A DNA stretch of 64,000 nt from Paraliobacillus sp. PM-2 (lineage in GTDB: Bacteria > Bacillota > Bacilli > Bacillales > Amphibacillaceae). This document shows, in pieces, positions 54,572 through 63,788 of this stretch. Each line of letters starts with the position of its first letter. The first letter of the stretch is position 1. A program made the translations under genes and the position numbers. The notes under the pieces were generated by a model. It worked only from the letters and a program-made list of their open reading frames with translations. It was not told the origin of the DNA and made no database searches. The stretch lies in contig NZ_CTEI01000001.1 of assembly GCF_001368815.1 (NCBI RefSeq), positions 992,001 through 1,056,000 on the forward strand, in the 5' to 3' direction.

Positions 54572-55693
54572 TTATATTGTCGTTGTTTCTTCTACGATCG
54601 CTACAATTAATTCTGTAATTTTGTTTAATTCACCAATTGGCATTTTTTCTGCAGTAGTATGAATATCTTCATAGCCTACAGCTAAATTTACTGTTGGTAT
54701 ACCGAAACTAGAAATAACATTCGCGTCACTTCCACCTCCACTTTGTTTTAGCTTGCTGTTTCGCCCTATTTTATTTGCAGCACGTCTTGCAACCTCTACC
54801 ACTTGATCACCTGACTGTTGTTTATATCCTGGATACATGATAGCAGTTTCTATTTCGACTTCACCACCGAACTCACTTGCAGCGTCTTCAAATGACTGTT
54901 TCATCACATTAACTTGTGCTTCCATTTTTTCAGGAACTAATGAACGTGCTTCTGCCAAAATTTCCACGTAATCACATACGATATTTGTCTTTTGTCCACC
55001 TTCAAATCGACCAATGTTAGCTGTTGTTTCTTTGTCAATTCTCCCCAAAGGCATATTAGATATCGCTTTTGAAGCTATTGTGATCGCGGAAACACCCTTT
55101 TCAGGAGCAACGCCCGCATGTGCAGTCTTCCCTCTTACAACAGCATTTATTTTTGCTTGTGTTGGTGCAGCAACAACAATATCACCGACATCTCCGTCAC
55201 TATCTATCGCATAACCAAAAGAAGCATTAATTTTTTCTTTCTCCAGTGCTTTTGCACCAACTAAACCTGATTCTTCACCTACAGTAATGATATATTGAAT
55301 ATCACCATGCTTTTGATTATTCTCTTTTAACACACGAATAGATTCTAACATTGCAGCTAACCCTGCTTTATCATCAGCTCCTAGAATGGTTGTTCCATCA
55401 GATGTAACATAATTGTCCTTTATTTGTGGTTTTACACCACGACCTGGAACTACCGTATCCATATGTGAGGTGAAATAAATGGGTTCAATGGAAGTGTCAC
55501 CCTGTAACGTGCAAATTAAATTACCAGCACCATGTCCAGTAAATTCTGCACTACCGTCTTCATATACATCAACACCTAAATCAGAAAATTTTTGTTTTAA
55601 TATGGTGGCAATCTTAGACTCGTCTGATGTTTCCGAATCTATTTGAACCAATTCGAGAAACTCTTTTAATAATCTTTCTTCGTTTATTTTCAT
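54572..55693 (-). CDS. yqjE: M20-family peptidase, PepT-like (YqjE)
   Basis: The 373 aa metallopeptidase has TSHMDTVVPG near residues 75-84, DDKAGLAAMLES near residues 101-112, GEESGLVGAKAL near residues 134-145 and GGGSDANVIS near residues 316-325, all PepT/YqjE features. It is annotated as tripeptidase T-like. GAGGAGG precedes the ATG. Confidence 0.92.
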   Translation of the reverse strand: MKINEERLLKEFLELVQIDSETSDESKIATILKQKFSDLGVDVYEDGSAEFTGHGAGNLICTLQGDTSIEPIYFTSHMDTVVPGRGVKPQIKDNYVTSDGTTILGADDKAGLAAMLESIRVLKENNQKHGDIQYIITVGEESGLVGAKALEKEKINASFGYAIDSDGDVGDIVVAAPTQAKINAVVRGKTAHAGVAPEKGVSAITIASKAISNMPLGRIDKETTANIGRFEGGQKTNIVCDYVEILAEARSLVPEKMEAQVNVMKQSFEDAASEFGGEVEIETAIMYPGYKQQSGDQVVEVARRAANKIGRNSKLKQSGGGSDANVISSFGIPTVNLAVGYEDIHTTAEKMPIGELNKITELIVAIVEETTTI

Positions 55694-55833
55694 ATAAATC
55701 CTCCTCGTTTTCGATCAAAACCCTATTATGTACGTTAGCGAATCGTTTATAAATTGTCAATTCTAACTTACAAATCAGGGTTGTACCTTTTCTTGATTCA
55801 CGATAGAATATTTATAGGATAAAGGAGGCAAAA

Positions 55834-55992
55834 ATGATGGCTAAATCACTGAATCAAAATAAACAACCAATGAATAAACAAAGAAAACAATCCAAGCGTC
55901 AACGCCGAAACAAAATAATTGTTTATCTTATGATTACAGCAATGGTGCTTTCCACATTTACAGCAGGGCTAGCTTATTTTATTAATTCATAA
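55834..55992 (+). CDS. Membrane miniprotein, Prli42-like
   Basis: This 52 aa ORF is too short for usual gene-finding thresholds but has a strong AAAGGAGGCAAAA site. It has a basic N-terminus (many K, R and Q) and one C-terminal membrane helix (IIVYLMITAMVLSTFTAGLA). That layout resembles Prli42, the Listeria stressosome-anchoring miniprotein conserved in Firmicutes; the N-terminal extension is longer here. It overlaps the end of the convergent L,D-transpeptidase gene by 11 bases. A second in-frame ATG follows the first. Confidence 0.7.
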   Translation: MMAKSLNQNKQPMNKQRKQSKRQRRNKIIVYLMITAMVLSTFTAGLAYFINS

Positions 55993-56530
55993 ACATCCAC
56001 CAGTCGATAGGTGACTGGTGTCGTTCTTTTATAGCACCTTTAGACTTAGCTAACGCTTCAAAGTTTTCCGCAGTATCCACTATCCAAATTTTCGTTCCTA
56101 TAGGGATATCATCAAATAAAGCAATAACATCTTTATTATCCATACGAATACAACCAGCGGATACTCTTTTTCCAATTGTCTCTGGTTGATTCGTCCCATG
56201 TACCCCGTAAACTCTACCGTTTGTATCTTTTGCATCAAAACCAATCCATCTTGCACCTAAAGGATTTTTCGGATCCCCGCCAGGAATATTACTTTTTCGA
56301 TAATATGGTTGTTTAGCTTTTACAACAATGGTAAACATTCCTTCTGGCGTTTTATCTTTAGTTATTCCAGTCGCAACTGGATAGATTGTTTTTACTTCAC
56401 CTTCATTTATAAATGCTAATTGTAAATTTGCTTTATTTACAATTACAAAAGGAGCTTCATAAGTAGGATTCTCACCCAAAGGCCATAATGGAGAAAGAAA
56501 CAGTATAACTGTAAAAGGTAATAACTTCAT
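55982..56530 (-). CDS. L,D-transpeptidase (YkuD family)
   Basis: The 182 aa secreted protein has a signal peptide (residues 1-20) and the YkuD catalytic domain with VYGVHGTNQPETIGK and VSAGCIRM, where histidine and cysteine form the active site. Such enzymes make 3-3 crosslinks or attach proteins to peptidoglycan; in bacilli several act in spores. The ATG at 56530 follows GGGAGAT; six codons upstream are open. Confidence 0.9.
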   Translation of the reverse strand: MKLLPFTVILFLSPLWPLGENPTYEAPFVIVNKANLQLAFINEGEVKTIYPVATGITKDKTPEGMFTIVVKAKQPYYRKSNIPGGDPKNPLGARWIGFDAKDTNGRVYGVHGTNQPETIGKRVSAGCIRMDNKDVIALFDDIPIGTKIWIVDTAENFEALAKSKGAIKERHQSPIDWWMFMN

Positions 56531-56772
56531 TTTGATCTCCCATTTCATTTTTCCTTAGTATATGGATGCGGTTAGTATTTATGATTTCGCACCTCCCATT
56601 TTTCCTTCTTGCTTCATATGAATTCAAAAATACCCTTTATTATTTCCTGGGAAAGCGCATGAATCTTAATTTTTAGATAAAATGAAGCATTAATCTACAA
56701 ACAATTACAAAATCTTTTATTTCATTGTATACTAAAATAAACTGATCCTTATGAAAGCCAAGGTGATAACTA

Positions 56773-59061
56773 ATGAATGACAATCCATTTAATAACTTTA
56801 TCAGAAATCTTTTTAAACATCTTAATCAAGCATCTTATTCCAATGAAAAGGTTGATGCAACAACACATTCACTTGAAGAAGCAGAAACAAAATCTTCTGT
56901 CACTGAACTAGAAGAAACAATCCGTACTTATGAATATATGATGGATCATATTCATGCTGCTATTTGGATGAAAGATTTTGAAACGAATACAGTTACGTAC
57001 GCTTCAGAAGGAACCGAAGAGTTATTCGAGATGCCTTTACACGACATCTATGATAACGCTACCGTATGGGAAGATATTATTCATCCGGAAGATAAAAACA
57101 ATATTTTGCATCAACAACAAGCACTACTAAAAGGAGAAACGCTTTATCAACAGTATCGCATACAATTACCTAATGGAAAGGTAAAGTGGGTGTATGATCA
57201 AACCATTCCTTGGTTTAATGAAAATGACCAATTAGCCCGAATCTTTGGTGTTCTAGTTGACATTACAAAAGAAAAACAACTACAACAAGAAATAAATTAC
57301 TTAGCTACATATGATCAACTAACTGAACTACCTAATTACTACCGTGCAACAAATAAGCTGGATAAATTGATTAAACAGAAGAAACCATTTGCTTTACTCT
57401 ATTTTAATATTGATCGTTTATCGGCTATTAACCAGTCACTTGGTTTCAAGAGCGGGGACCAAGTAATTAAAGAAATAGCAACGAAGCTAGCACATCATGC
57501 CGGATTAAATTTTGTCGCCAGATTTAACAGTAATGACTTTATTATAATTATAGAAAATGAAACCAATAAGAAGAAAATATTTAACTTATCCGATCAAATT
57601 ATTCAATCCATGCAAGAACCTATTTTAATCAATCGCTTTGAACTAATTGTTACAATAAGTATTGGTATTAGTTTTTTCCCTGATGATGGAGATAATGCCA
57701 CACTTTTATTTGAAAAAGCGCACAAAGCTCTACAGAAAGCCAAGGAAATCGGAAGAAATAATTATCAAACCTTATCACACAAAGAAAATATTTCGACCTA
57801 CAAACAATTCATATTAGAAAGAGATATGCGTGAAGCACTTATAAATAATGATTTTGAACTTTATTACCAACCAATTATAAACACTAAAAATGGAGTAATA
57901 GAGAGCGCAGAAACACTCATACGCTGGAATCATAAAGATTGGGGATTAATTTCTCCAAATGACTTTATTCCCTTAGCAGAAGATAATCATCTTATTCACG
58001 AGATTGGTGATTGGGTATTTGAGCAAGTGGTTAAGCAATTAGCATTTTGGAAAGAGCAAAACCTTCCTTTGCGTCCTATAGCAATAAATATCTCCCCTAC
58101 TCGTTTTTATAGAAAAGGGTTTTTGGACTTTTTCAAAAAAACTTTAGAAACCTATCAAATACCAGCAAAGTATATAACTTTAGAAATTACCAAACGACTA
58201 TTTATAAAAGATAAAGCGAATATAATAAAAATGCTAAAACAGTTAAAACAGCTAGGATTAAAAATCGCTATTGATGACTTTGGAGTTGGTTATTCTTTCT
58301 TGGAATATTTACGTGATTTCGAATTCGATACAATTAAAATTGATAAGGCTTTTACACAAAATATGTTAGAAACTGACTCAAAAGATAAAGCAATCATTAC
58401 TACCATCTTACACTTAGCCAAACAATTGAACATTGAAGTTGTAGCTGAAGGAATCGAAACATATGAGCAATACCTGTTCTTAAAACAGAAAGAATGTCCC
58501 ATGCTTCAAGGCTATATTTTGAGCAAACCCGTTCCTTTAAAAACGTATGAAGAAATGAATAAGACGGGTTACGTCGCTTTGCCAAAACCATCGTCAATAA
58601 ATAAGCCAGAAATAGAAAGAAGAAAATATCATCGCTTCTCTTTCCACTCGATGATTATTGGCGAGATGCACATTACAAGTGTTAATAAAAAGAAAATTGA
58701 TTTAGCAGGAACAAACATATTAATTGAAAATATCAGCTTAGAAGGTCTCAAGATAATGTCACACCTTGATCTACCAATTCAATCTCAATTACAATTTAAA
58801 TTCACATTTACCTTAATGGATGAAACGTTTGTCTATCCAGGGAAATTCATATGGAAAGAAGAAGCTGGTGGAAATATTTTTTATTATGGTATACATTTCC
58901 CTAATATAGATGAGCAACAGAAAGATCATCTAGCTAAATACTTAAATAAAATGTCTGTATTGGAAAAAAAGAAAGAAAAAATGGATGGCACAAATTTTTC
59001 AAATGAAAATCCTTTTCTTTTTTTCGATAATATAAAGAAAAATGCTAAAGCATCGGATTAA
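56773..59061 (+). CDS. PAS-GGDEF-EAL-PilZ cyclic-di-GMP phosphodiesterase candidate
   Basis: The 762 aa cytoplasmic protein has a PAS/PAC sensor near residues 50-170, a GGDEF domain near 172-335, an EAL domain near 345-592 and a PilZ domain near 613-735. The GGDEF signature is replaced by N-S-N-D-F (residues 252-256), so cyclase activity is unlikely. The EAL metal and catalytic residues are kept: E380, N439, E471, D501, D502, K522, E559 and Q579. The PilZ RxxxR (617-621) is intact, and DxSxxG reads NISLEG with N653. So this is probably a c-di-GMP phosphodiesterase with its own product or ligand sensor. No membrane segment. Confidence 0.9.
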   Translation: MNDNPFNNFIRNLFKHLNQASYSNEKVDATTHSLEEAETKSSVTELEETIRTYEYMMDHIHAAIWMKDFETNTVTYASEGTEELFEMPLHDIYDNATVWEDIIHPEDKNNILHQQQALLKGETLYQQYRIQLPNGKVKWVYDQTIPWFNENDQLARIFGVLVDITKEKQLQQEINYLATYDQLTELPNYYRATNKLDKLIKQKKPFALLYFNIDRLSAINQSLGFKSGDQVIKEIATKLAHHAGLNFVARFNSNDFIIIIENETNKKKIFNLSDQIIQSMQEPILINRFELIVTISIGISFFPDDGDNATLLFEKAHKALQKAKEIGRNNYQTLSHKENISTYKQFILERDMREALINNDFELYYQPIINTKNGVIESAETLIRWNHKDWGLISPNDFIPLAEDNHLIHEIGDWVFEQVVKQLAFWKEQNLPLRPIAINISPTRFYRKGFLDFFKKTLETYQIPAKYITLEITKRLFIKDKANIIKMLKQLKQLGLKIAIDDFGVGYSFLEYLRDFEFDTIKIDKAFTQNMLETDSKDKAIITTILHLAKQLNIEVVAEGIETYEQYLFLKQKECPMLQGYILSKPVPLKTYEEMNKTGYVALPKPSSINKPEIERRKYHRFSFHSMIIGEMHITSVNKKKIDLAGTNILIENISLEGLKIMSHLDLPIQSQLQFKFTFTLMDETFVYPGKFIWKEEAGGNIFYYGIHFPNIDEQQKDHLAKYLNKMSVLEKKKEKMDGTNFSNENPFLFFDNIKKNAKASD

Positions 59062-59136
59062 GTGTAGCTATCATTGTATAAAACCAATCATTTTTACCCA
59101 TTCTGATAATAATCAAATTAGAATGGAGATATTTTC

Positions 59137-59451
59137 ATGGAATTACTACCAAAACAACAAATTATTAATCAATTACATGATCAACTACCAATTTGGAAAG
59201 AATCATGCACTGCCGAACATATTAGCATTTTTGAACAGCATTATAATGAAGTATTGTGTCATCTAGGCTATAAAATCCTTAAAAAAGAGCAGATTTATGA
59301 AGTTTACCTACCTTACTTAAAATACGATACAGATAAGCTTATTGCATTAACACCTATTTGGACAATCACCCATGTAAATACAGTTAAATCCTATCAAAAA
59401 AAGGGATATGAATTCTTACAAGAAGTCATACACGCTTTAGAAATTGCTTGA
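59137..59451 (+). CDS. Hypothetical protein, unknown family
   Basis: The 104 aa soluble protein has no motif I recognise. It is mixed helix/strand, with hydrophobic periodicity in residues 30-65 and a C-terminal helix (KKGYEFLQEVIHALEI). Start at 59137 is supported by GGAGATATTTTC. It lies 75 bases after the EAL-PilZ gene in the same direction. An overlapping frame at 59042-59266 is less likely to be coding. Confidence 0.6.
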   Translation: MELLPKQQIINQLHDQLPIWKESCTAEHISIFEQHYNEVLCHLGYKILKKEQIYEVYLPYLKYDTDKLIALTPIWTITHVNTVKSYQKKGYEFLQEVIHALEIA

Positions 59452-59620
59452 AAAATCAGAATAATAAAACTTTCTTACCCAAAATGATTTAAAACATTAT
59501 AGTTGGTGTTCTTTGTTTACCTATACACTTTTGTGCTTTGGTCTTCTTTTGTATAAAACATTGTCTTCTGTGTAAGACTATCCTTATTATCTATATGGTT
59601 AGAAGGAGATACAAACACTA

Positions 59621-60445
59621 ATGAATATTGACAAGAATATCGAGGAACATCAGGATGAGTTCGAACATGCTGAAGCAAAAGAGATTTCAGAAGATATCGC
59701 TATGTATCGTACACTTGTATCCAATATATATATGGTAGGCAATCCTTCAAATGAATCATGGGTTTTAATTGACACAGGAGTAGCCCAATATCATGAAAGG
59801 ATTCTTGTAGCAGCACAAAGGCGGTTTCCAGACACACCACCAAAAGCTATTATTCTTACACACGGACACTTTGATCATGTTGGTTCGGCAAAAGCATTAG
59901 CAAAGTATTGGGATGTACCAATATATGCACACCAAGAAGAGCTTCCTTATTTAAATGGATCGTTAGCATATCCACCAGTTGATCCAACCGTGGGTGGAGG
60001 GTTAATCTCATTAATCTCTCCTCTTTTTCCGAAAAAGCCCATTCAACTATCTAAATGGTTACAACCAATTACAAAAGAATTAGAAAACACGTTATTAGAT
60101 GGTTGGACCATTATCCATACTCCAGGCCATACACCTGGACACATTTCATTATTTAAAGAAAAAGATCGTGTATTGATCGCAGGAGATGCAGTTGCAACCG
60201 AAAACCCAGAATCAGCTTTAGCCATGTTTTTTCCTATAGGTAAAATCTATGGACCTCCAGCTTTTTTTACAGAAAATTGGGATCTCGCTAAACAATCTGT
60301 TGAACATATTATCAAGTTGCGCCCTAAATTATTATTAGCTGGCCATGGTTTACCTATGGAAGGTGATTCTCTAGAAAAAGGATTAGAACATTTAATTACT
60401 AATTTTGAAGAAATTGCGATACCGAAGCATAAAAAAAATAAATAA
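59621..60445 (+). CDS. Metallo-beta-lactamase-fold hydrolase
   Basis: The 274 aa protein has the metal motif LTHGHFDHVG near residues 79-88 (H81, H83, D85, H86), HTPGHTPGHI near residue 167, the aspartate in IAGDAV and a distal GHG. All ligands are kept. Family members include glyoxalase II-like and lactonase-like enzymes; substrate is unknown. AAGGAG lies 12 bases from the ATG, slightly far. Convergent with the chemoreceptor gene. Confidence 0.85.
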   Translation: MNIDKNIEEHQDEFEHAEAKEISEDIAMYRTLVSNIYMVGNPSNESWVLIDTGVAQYHERILVAAQRRFPDTPPKAIILTHGHFDHVGSAKALAKYWDVPIYAHQEELPYLNGSLAYPPVDPTVGGGLISLISPLFPKKPIQLSKWLQPITKELENTLLDGWTIIHTPGHTPGHISLFKEKDRVLIAGDAVATENPESALAMFFPIGKIYGPPAFFTENWDLAKQSVEHIIKLRPKLLLAGHGLPMEGDSLEKGLEHLITNFEEIAIPKHKKNK

Positions 60446-60505
60446 AGTAGGTATAATATTACCTTCTGAGAAGCTATTTCAGTTTTAATATTAACCTACT
60501 TTATT
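60441..60505. terminator. Long imperfect inverted repeat between the hydrolase and chemoreceptor genes
   Basis: Two arms of about 20 bases (60441-60461 and 60486-60505) are complementary except for one bulged base, with a 24-base loop. It begins inside the hydrolase stop region. It lacks a strong T-run, so termination is likely but not certain. Confidence 0.5.
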
Positions 60506-60515
60506 CAATCTTATA

Positions 60516-62555
60516 TTAATCAATCGTAAATTTGGTTATTATATTTTTTAGTTCTGCAGATAAATCTTCAAGTATATTTGACTGATTAGTTAAATAATCA
60601 ACTGCATCTTTTTGTTGTTGGATAGCAGCAGTGGTTTCTTCGATGTTTGCTGCATTCTCCTGAGAAACAGATGCTATTTGTTCCATTCCTTTATTCATTT
60701 CATTACTATTTAATTCAATTAATTCTAAGTTTTCAGCAACAAGCGTGATATGGTTATTCATTCCCTCCACTTCATTCATGATGGTTGAAAAATAGGAGGC
60801 GGACTCTTTAATGTCTTGGACACCTTTGTCTGCTTGTTCATAAGTATGTTTAAGCGACTGCTGCAAGCGATTAGATTCTTGTTGCATCTTGCTCATGACT
60901 TGAGCAATGTCTATTGCAGAGACACTTACCTGTTCCGCTAATTTTTTTATTTCATTAGCAACTACGCTAAAACCTTTACCCGACTCCCCTGCTCTTGCAG
61001 ATTCAATTGCGGCATTTAAAGCAAGTAAGTTCGTTTGTTCTGTAATTTTATTAATAACTGAGGTCAATTCCGATACAGCTTTTGACTGTTTTTCTAGCTC
61101 TTTTACATTATCCACTGCATTTTTAACATTGGTATTAATCGTATCCATTTGTTCCATTGTATGGTTAACTTGACGATTACCTTTTATAGCTGATTCAGAA
61201 ACTTCTTGAGAAGATATCTTTAATTCATCCGCATTTTTCTTCACTTGTTTGACCTTGTTATCAAACGATTTTCCTGCTGTGGCTATTTGTGCAGAAGAAG
61301 TTGCTTGCTCATCAGCACCTGCAGCCATCTCTTGAGTGGTTGAAGTAAGTTGTTCGCTACCATCTTTCAGATTATAACAGATGTCTTTTAAGGCATTACT
61401 CTGTTCATTAATACGATTAGATGCTTTCTTAGTATAAGAAATTGCTTCTCGCAAATGATCAGTCATCTGATTCATTGCTTGTGAAAGTTGTCTTACTTCC
61501 CCCCGACCGCGGATAGCTACTTTATCCGTAAGGTTTCCTTCTGCAATCGTTCGTGCTTTGTTTTTCAACTGAATAAGTGGTTTTGCAATCATTTTAGCTA
61601 ATAAAATAGATACAATGATAACGCCCACTAATGTAGATAAAGCGATAACTGAAATAACATTTCTTATTGAAGCAATCGAAGATAAAGCAATTGATGTTGG
61701 CTCAGTTACAACTAATGTCCAATTAAATCCTGGATAATCTAAGTACCCCTCACTCTTAGCATATCCAATAATTGCATCTTGATTGTTATTATCTTTACCA
61801 GAGTAATAGGATGCATCACCTGCTTTTACCCCTTCCAACCTCTCTAACATTTCAGTAGTCGTTTGAAACATTGATTCTTTTGTTTCTTCATCTGTCACAC
61901 TAGCACTTGCAACCGTATCAGCGACTTTTTCACCATTTTGATTAATTAACTCCACAACCATGGTGTCTGTAGAGATGCTATTAATATCTTCCCAAATATA
62001 TGTAATATCAAATGTACCTTCTACAGTACCAATTTTATTTTGATTTTTCATAACATCAGCAGTGATTGCAATTACATGTTTATCTAATTCACTACTATAG
62101 TAAACATCTGAATATACCATGTCCTCAGATGATTGAATGGTTGGTTGCTGATTCGGTTGATATTCAGCAGTTAAATTACTTGAAAAGCCAACTATATCTC
62201 CATTTTGATCAGAAAATGATAGAGAAGCGAAATATACCATTTGATTTACTTGATTATCAAGAAAATCTGTTAATTTATTTTGCTTGATATTATTTATCTC
62301 CATATTCGATAATTCGTTTGCTAACAGTTGCATGTCTCTAGATCTTTCATACATAATCCTATCTAATTTTTCCATGTGAACAGAAGCAAAATCTTTCACC
62401 TTATTACCAACCTCTTGTTCTAATGCATGAGCTGATTGATTATAAGCAATAACGCCCATAATAACCACTGGAATCATTGCAATAAGACTAAAATATGTAA
62501 TGAGCGTAGTACGAATCCCTCTGTTATTCCATTTGTTTTTTATTTTTTTAAACAT
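60516..62555 (-). CDS. Methyl-accepting chemotaxis protein
   Basis: The 679 aa transmembrane receptor has TM1 near residues 15-38, a double-Cache-type periplasmic sensor near residues 45-285, TM2 near residues 295-320, HAMP near residues 322-375 and a signalling domain with the tip segment [20 protein letters not shown] near residue 515. The ligand is not predictable. Two tandem 12-bp palindromes lie upstream. Confidence 0.93.
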   Translation of the reverse strand: MFKKIKNKWNNRGIRTTLITYFSLIAMIPVVIMGVIAYNQSAHALEQEVGNKVKDFASVHMEKLDRIMYERSRDMQLLANELSNMEINNIKQNKLTDFLDNQVNQMVYFASLSFSDQNGDIVGFSSNLTAEYQPNQQPTIQSSEDMVYSDVYYSSELDKHVIAITADVMKNQNKIGTVEGTFDITYIWEDINSISTDTMVVELINQNGEKVADTVASASVTDEETKESMFQTTTEMLERLEGVKAGDASYYSGKDNNNQDAIIGYAKSEGYLDYPGFNWTLVVTEPTSIALSSIASIRNVISVIALSTLVGVIIVSILLAKMIAKPLIQLKNKARTIAEGNLTDKVAIRGRGEVRQLSQAMNQMTDHLREAISYTKKASNRINEQSNALKDICYNLKDGSEQLTSTTQEMAAGADEQATSSAQIATAGKSFDNKVKQVKKNADELKISSQEVSESAIKGNRQVNHTMEQMDTINTNVKNAVDNVKELEKQSKAVSELTSVINKITEQTNLLALNAAIESARAGESGKGFSVVANEIKKLAEQVSVSAIDIAQVMSKMQQESNRLQQSLKHTYEQADKGVQDIKESASYFSTIMNEVEGMNNHITLVAENLELIELNSNEMNKGMEQIASVSQENAANIEETTAAIQQQKDAVDYLTNQSNILEDLSAELKNIITKFTID

Positions 62556-62620
62556 AATGTTCCTACCCTTATCATTTAATTAGTTACTTCTATTAAACAT
62601 ATATCAAATGACATTATACA

Positions 62621-62663
62621 TGAAATATTTCATTATTTTAACACGTTTTTGTGAAATATTTCA
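62621..62663 (-). promoter_or_regulatory. Tandem TGAAATATTTCA palindromes upstream of the chemoreceptor gene
   Basis: The perfect 12-bp palindrome TGAAATATTTCA occurs at 62621-62632 and again at 62652-62663, 31 bases centre to centre, about three helical turns. Their core TGAA-ATAT-TTCA matches the Rex operator core, and the second copy (TTGTGAAATATTTCA) also resembles an Fnr site. They lie 66-108 bases upstream of the start codon. Confidence 0.5.
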
Positions 62664-62699
62664 TTTGTTTAAAATTAGTAAAATAGAACGATAAAAAAA

Positions 62700-62721
62700 C
62701 GTGTTCCTAAAAAGAAACACG
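62700..62721 (-). terminator. Terminator of the downstream aldo/keto reductase gene
   Basis: On the minus strand CGTGTTTC / GGAACACG (one mismatch) forms a hairpin just past the stop, followed by TTTTTTT. Confidence 0.7.
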
Positions 62722-62729
62722 CTTGCACT

Positions 62730-63647
62730 TTATGGTAATGTATTTCCAGCGGATCGATAAAGTTCATACCACTCTTCTCTTGTTAGTTCAATGTGAGAAG
62801 CTTTTTCAATCTGCTTTAATCTTTCCGTATTCATTGTTCCTACAACAGGTTGTATTCTTGCAGGGTGTCGTAAAATCCAAGCAATCGCTATTGTGGTAGC
62901 AGTTACTCCTTTTTTCTCAGCGATTTCTGTTAACTTCTCATTTACTTGTGGAAAATCATCGTTACCTATAAAAGGACCTTCAATCATACCGTATTGAAAT
63001 GGTGACCATGCTTGTACGGTAATATCATTTAATCGACAATATTCTAAAACGCCATTATCACGGTCAACTGCTTTGTCATGTTGCATATTAACATTTAAAC
63101 CTGCGTCAATCATTGGTGTGTGCATGATACTTAATTGCACTTGATTAACAATCAGATCATCCGATAGATACTTTTTTAACAACTCCATCTGATAAGGGTT
63201 CTGATTACTTACACCAAAATAGCGAACTTTACCACTGTCTTTTAGTTCTCGAAATGCTTCTGCTACTTCTTCTGGTTCCATTAATGTATCAGGACGATGT
63301 AGGAGAAAAGTATCTAAATAATCCGTTTGTAACCGCTTTAAACTTGCTTCTGCTGAAGACACAATGTGCTCTTTTGAGAAATCAAAGTAACCCTTGCGTA
63401 TGCCACATTTGGATTGCAAATAGATTTTCTTCCTAATAGATGGGTTTTCATTCATTGCCTCAGCAAAAACTCTTTCTGATTCTCCGCCCCCATAAATATC
63501 GGCATGATCGAATAAATCAACACCTAAATCTAGGGCATTTTCAATTACATAAGATGCTTCTTTTTTAGAGAGATCATTCATGCGCATACAGCCTAAAGAG
63601 ATCTCTCCAACTTCTAATTCACTTTTACCTAGTTGTAATTTTTTCAT
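62730..63647 (-). CDS. Aldo/keto reductase (YdhF/YcsN-like)
   Basis: The 305 aa enzyme has the tetrad D-Y in DLFDHADIYGGGESE, K in YLQSKCGIRKG and H in FLLHRPDTLME, and a C-terminal NADPH site with PVVGTMNTERLKQIEK. The sequence is closest to the B. subtilis YdhF/YcsN type. Substrate unknown. It is distinct from the AKR at 48.5 kb. Confidence 0.88.
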   Translation of the reverse strand: MKKLQLGKSELEVGEISLGCMRMNDLSKKEASYVIENALDLGVDLFDHADIYGGGESERVFAEAMNENPSIRKKIYLQSKCGIRKGYFDFSKEHIVSSAEASLKRLQTDYLDTFLLHRPDTLMEPEEVAEAFRELKDSGKVRYFGVSNQNPYQMELLKKYLSDDLIVNQVQLSIMHTPMIDAGLNVNMQHDKAVDRDNGVLEYCRLNDITVQAWSPFQYGMIEGPFIGNDDFPQVNEKLTEIAEKKGVTATTIAIAWILRHPARIQPVVGTMNTERLKQIEKASHIELTREEWYELYRSAGNTLP

Positions 63648-63788
63648 TCAAACACCTCTTTCATGATCATTGCTTACCTTAGATTACACTATATTATTTT
63701 ATCATTTTATTAAATATTTTACGAAGAAATTATTTTATTTTAATATTTTCAAGAATCTATTTATTCATTTTGGATAATATCGCCACTC

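Noticed and set aside
56645-56675. CcpA cre-like sequence around GGGAAAGCGCATGAA
   Set aside because: The spacing and flanking bases do not fit the cre consensus.
59042-59266. Open frame overlapping the end of the EAL-PilZ gene
   Set aside because: It overlaps two better-supported genes, lacks a ribosome-binding site and has an implausible composition.
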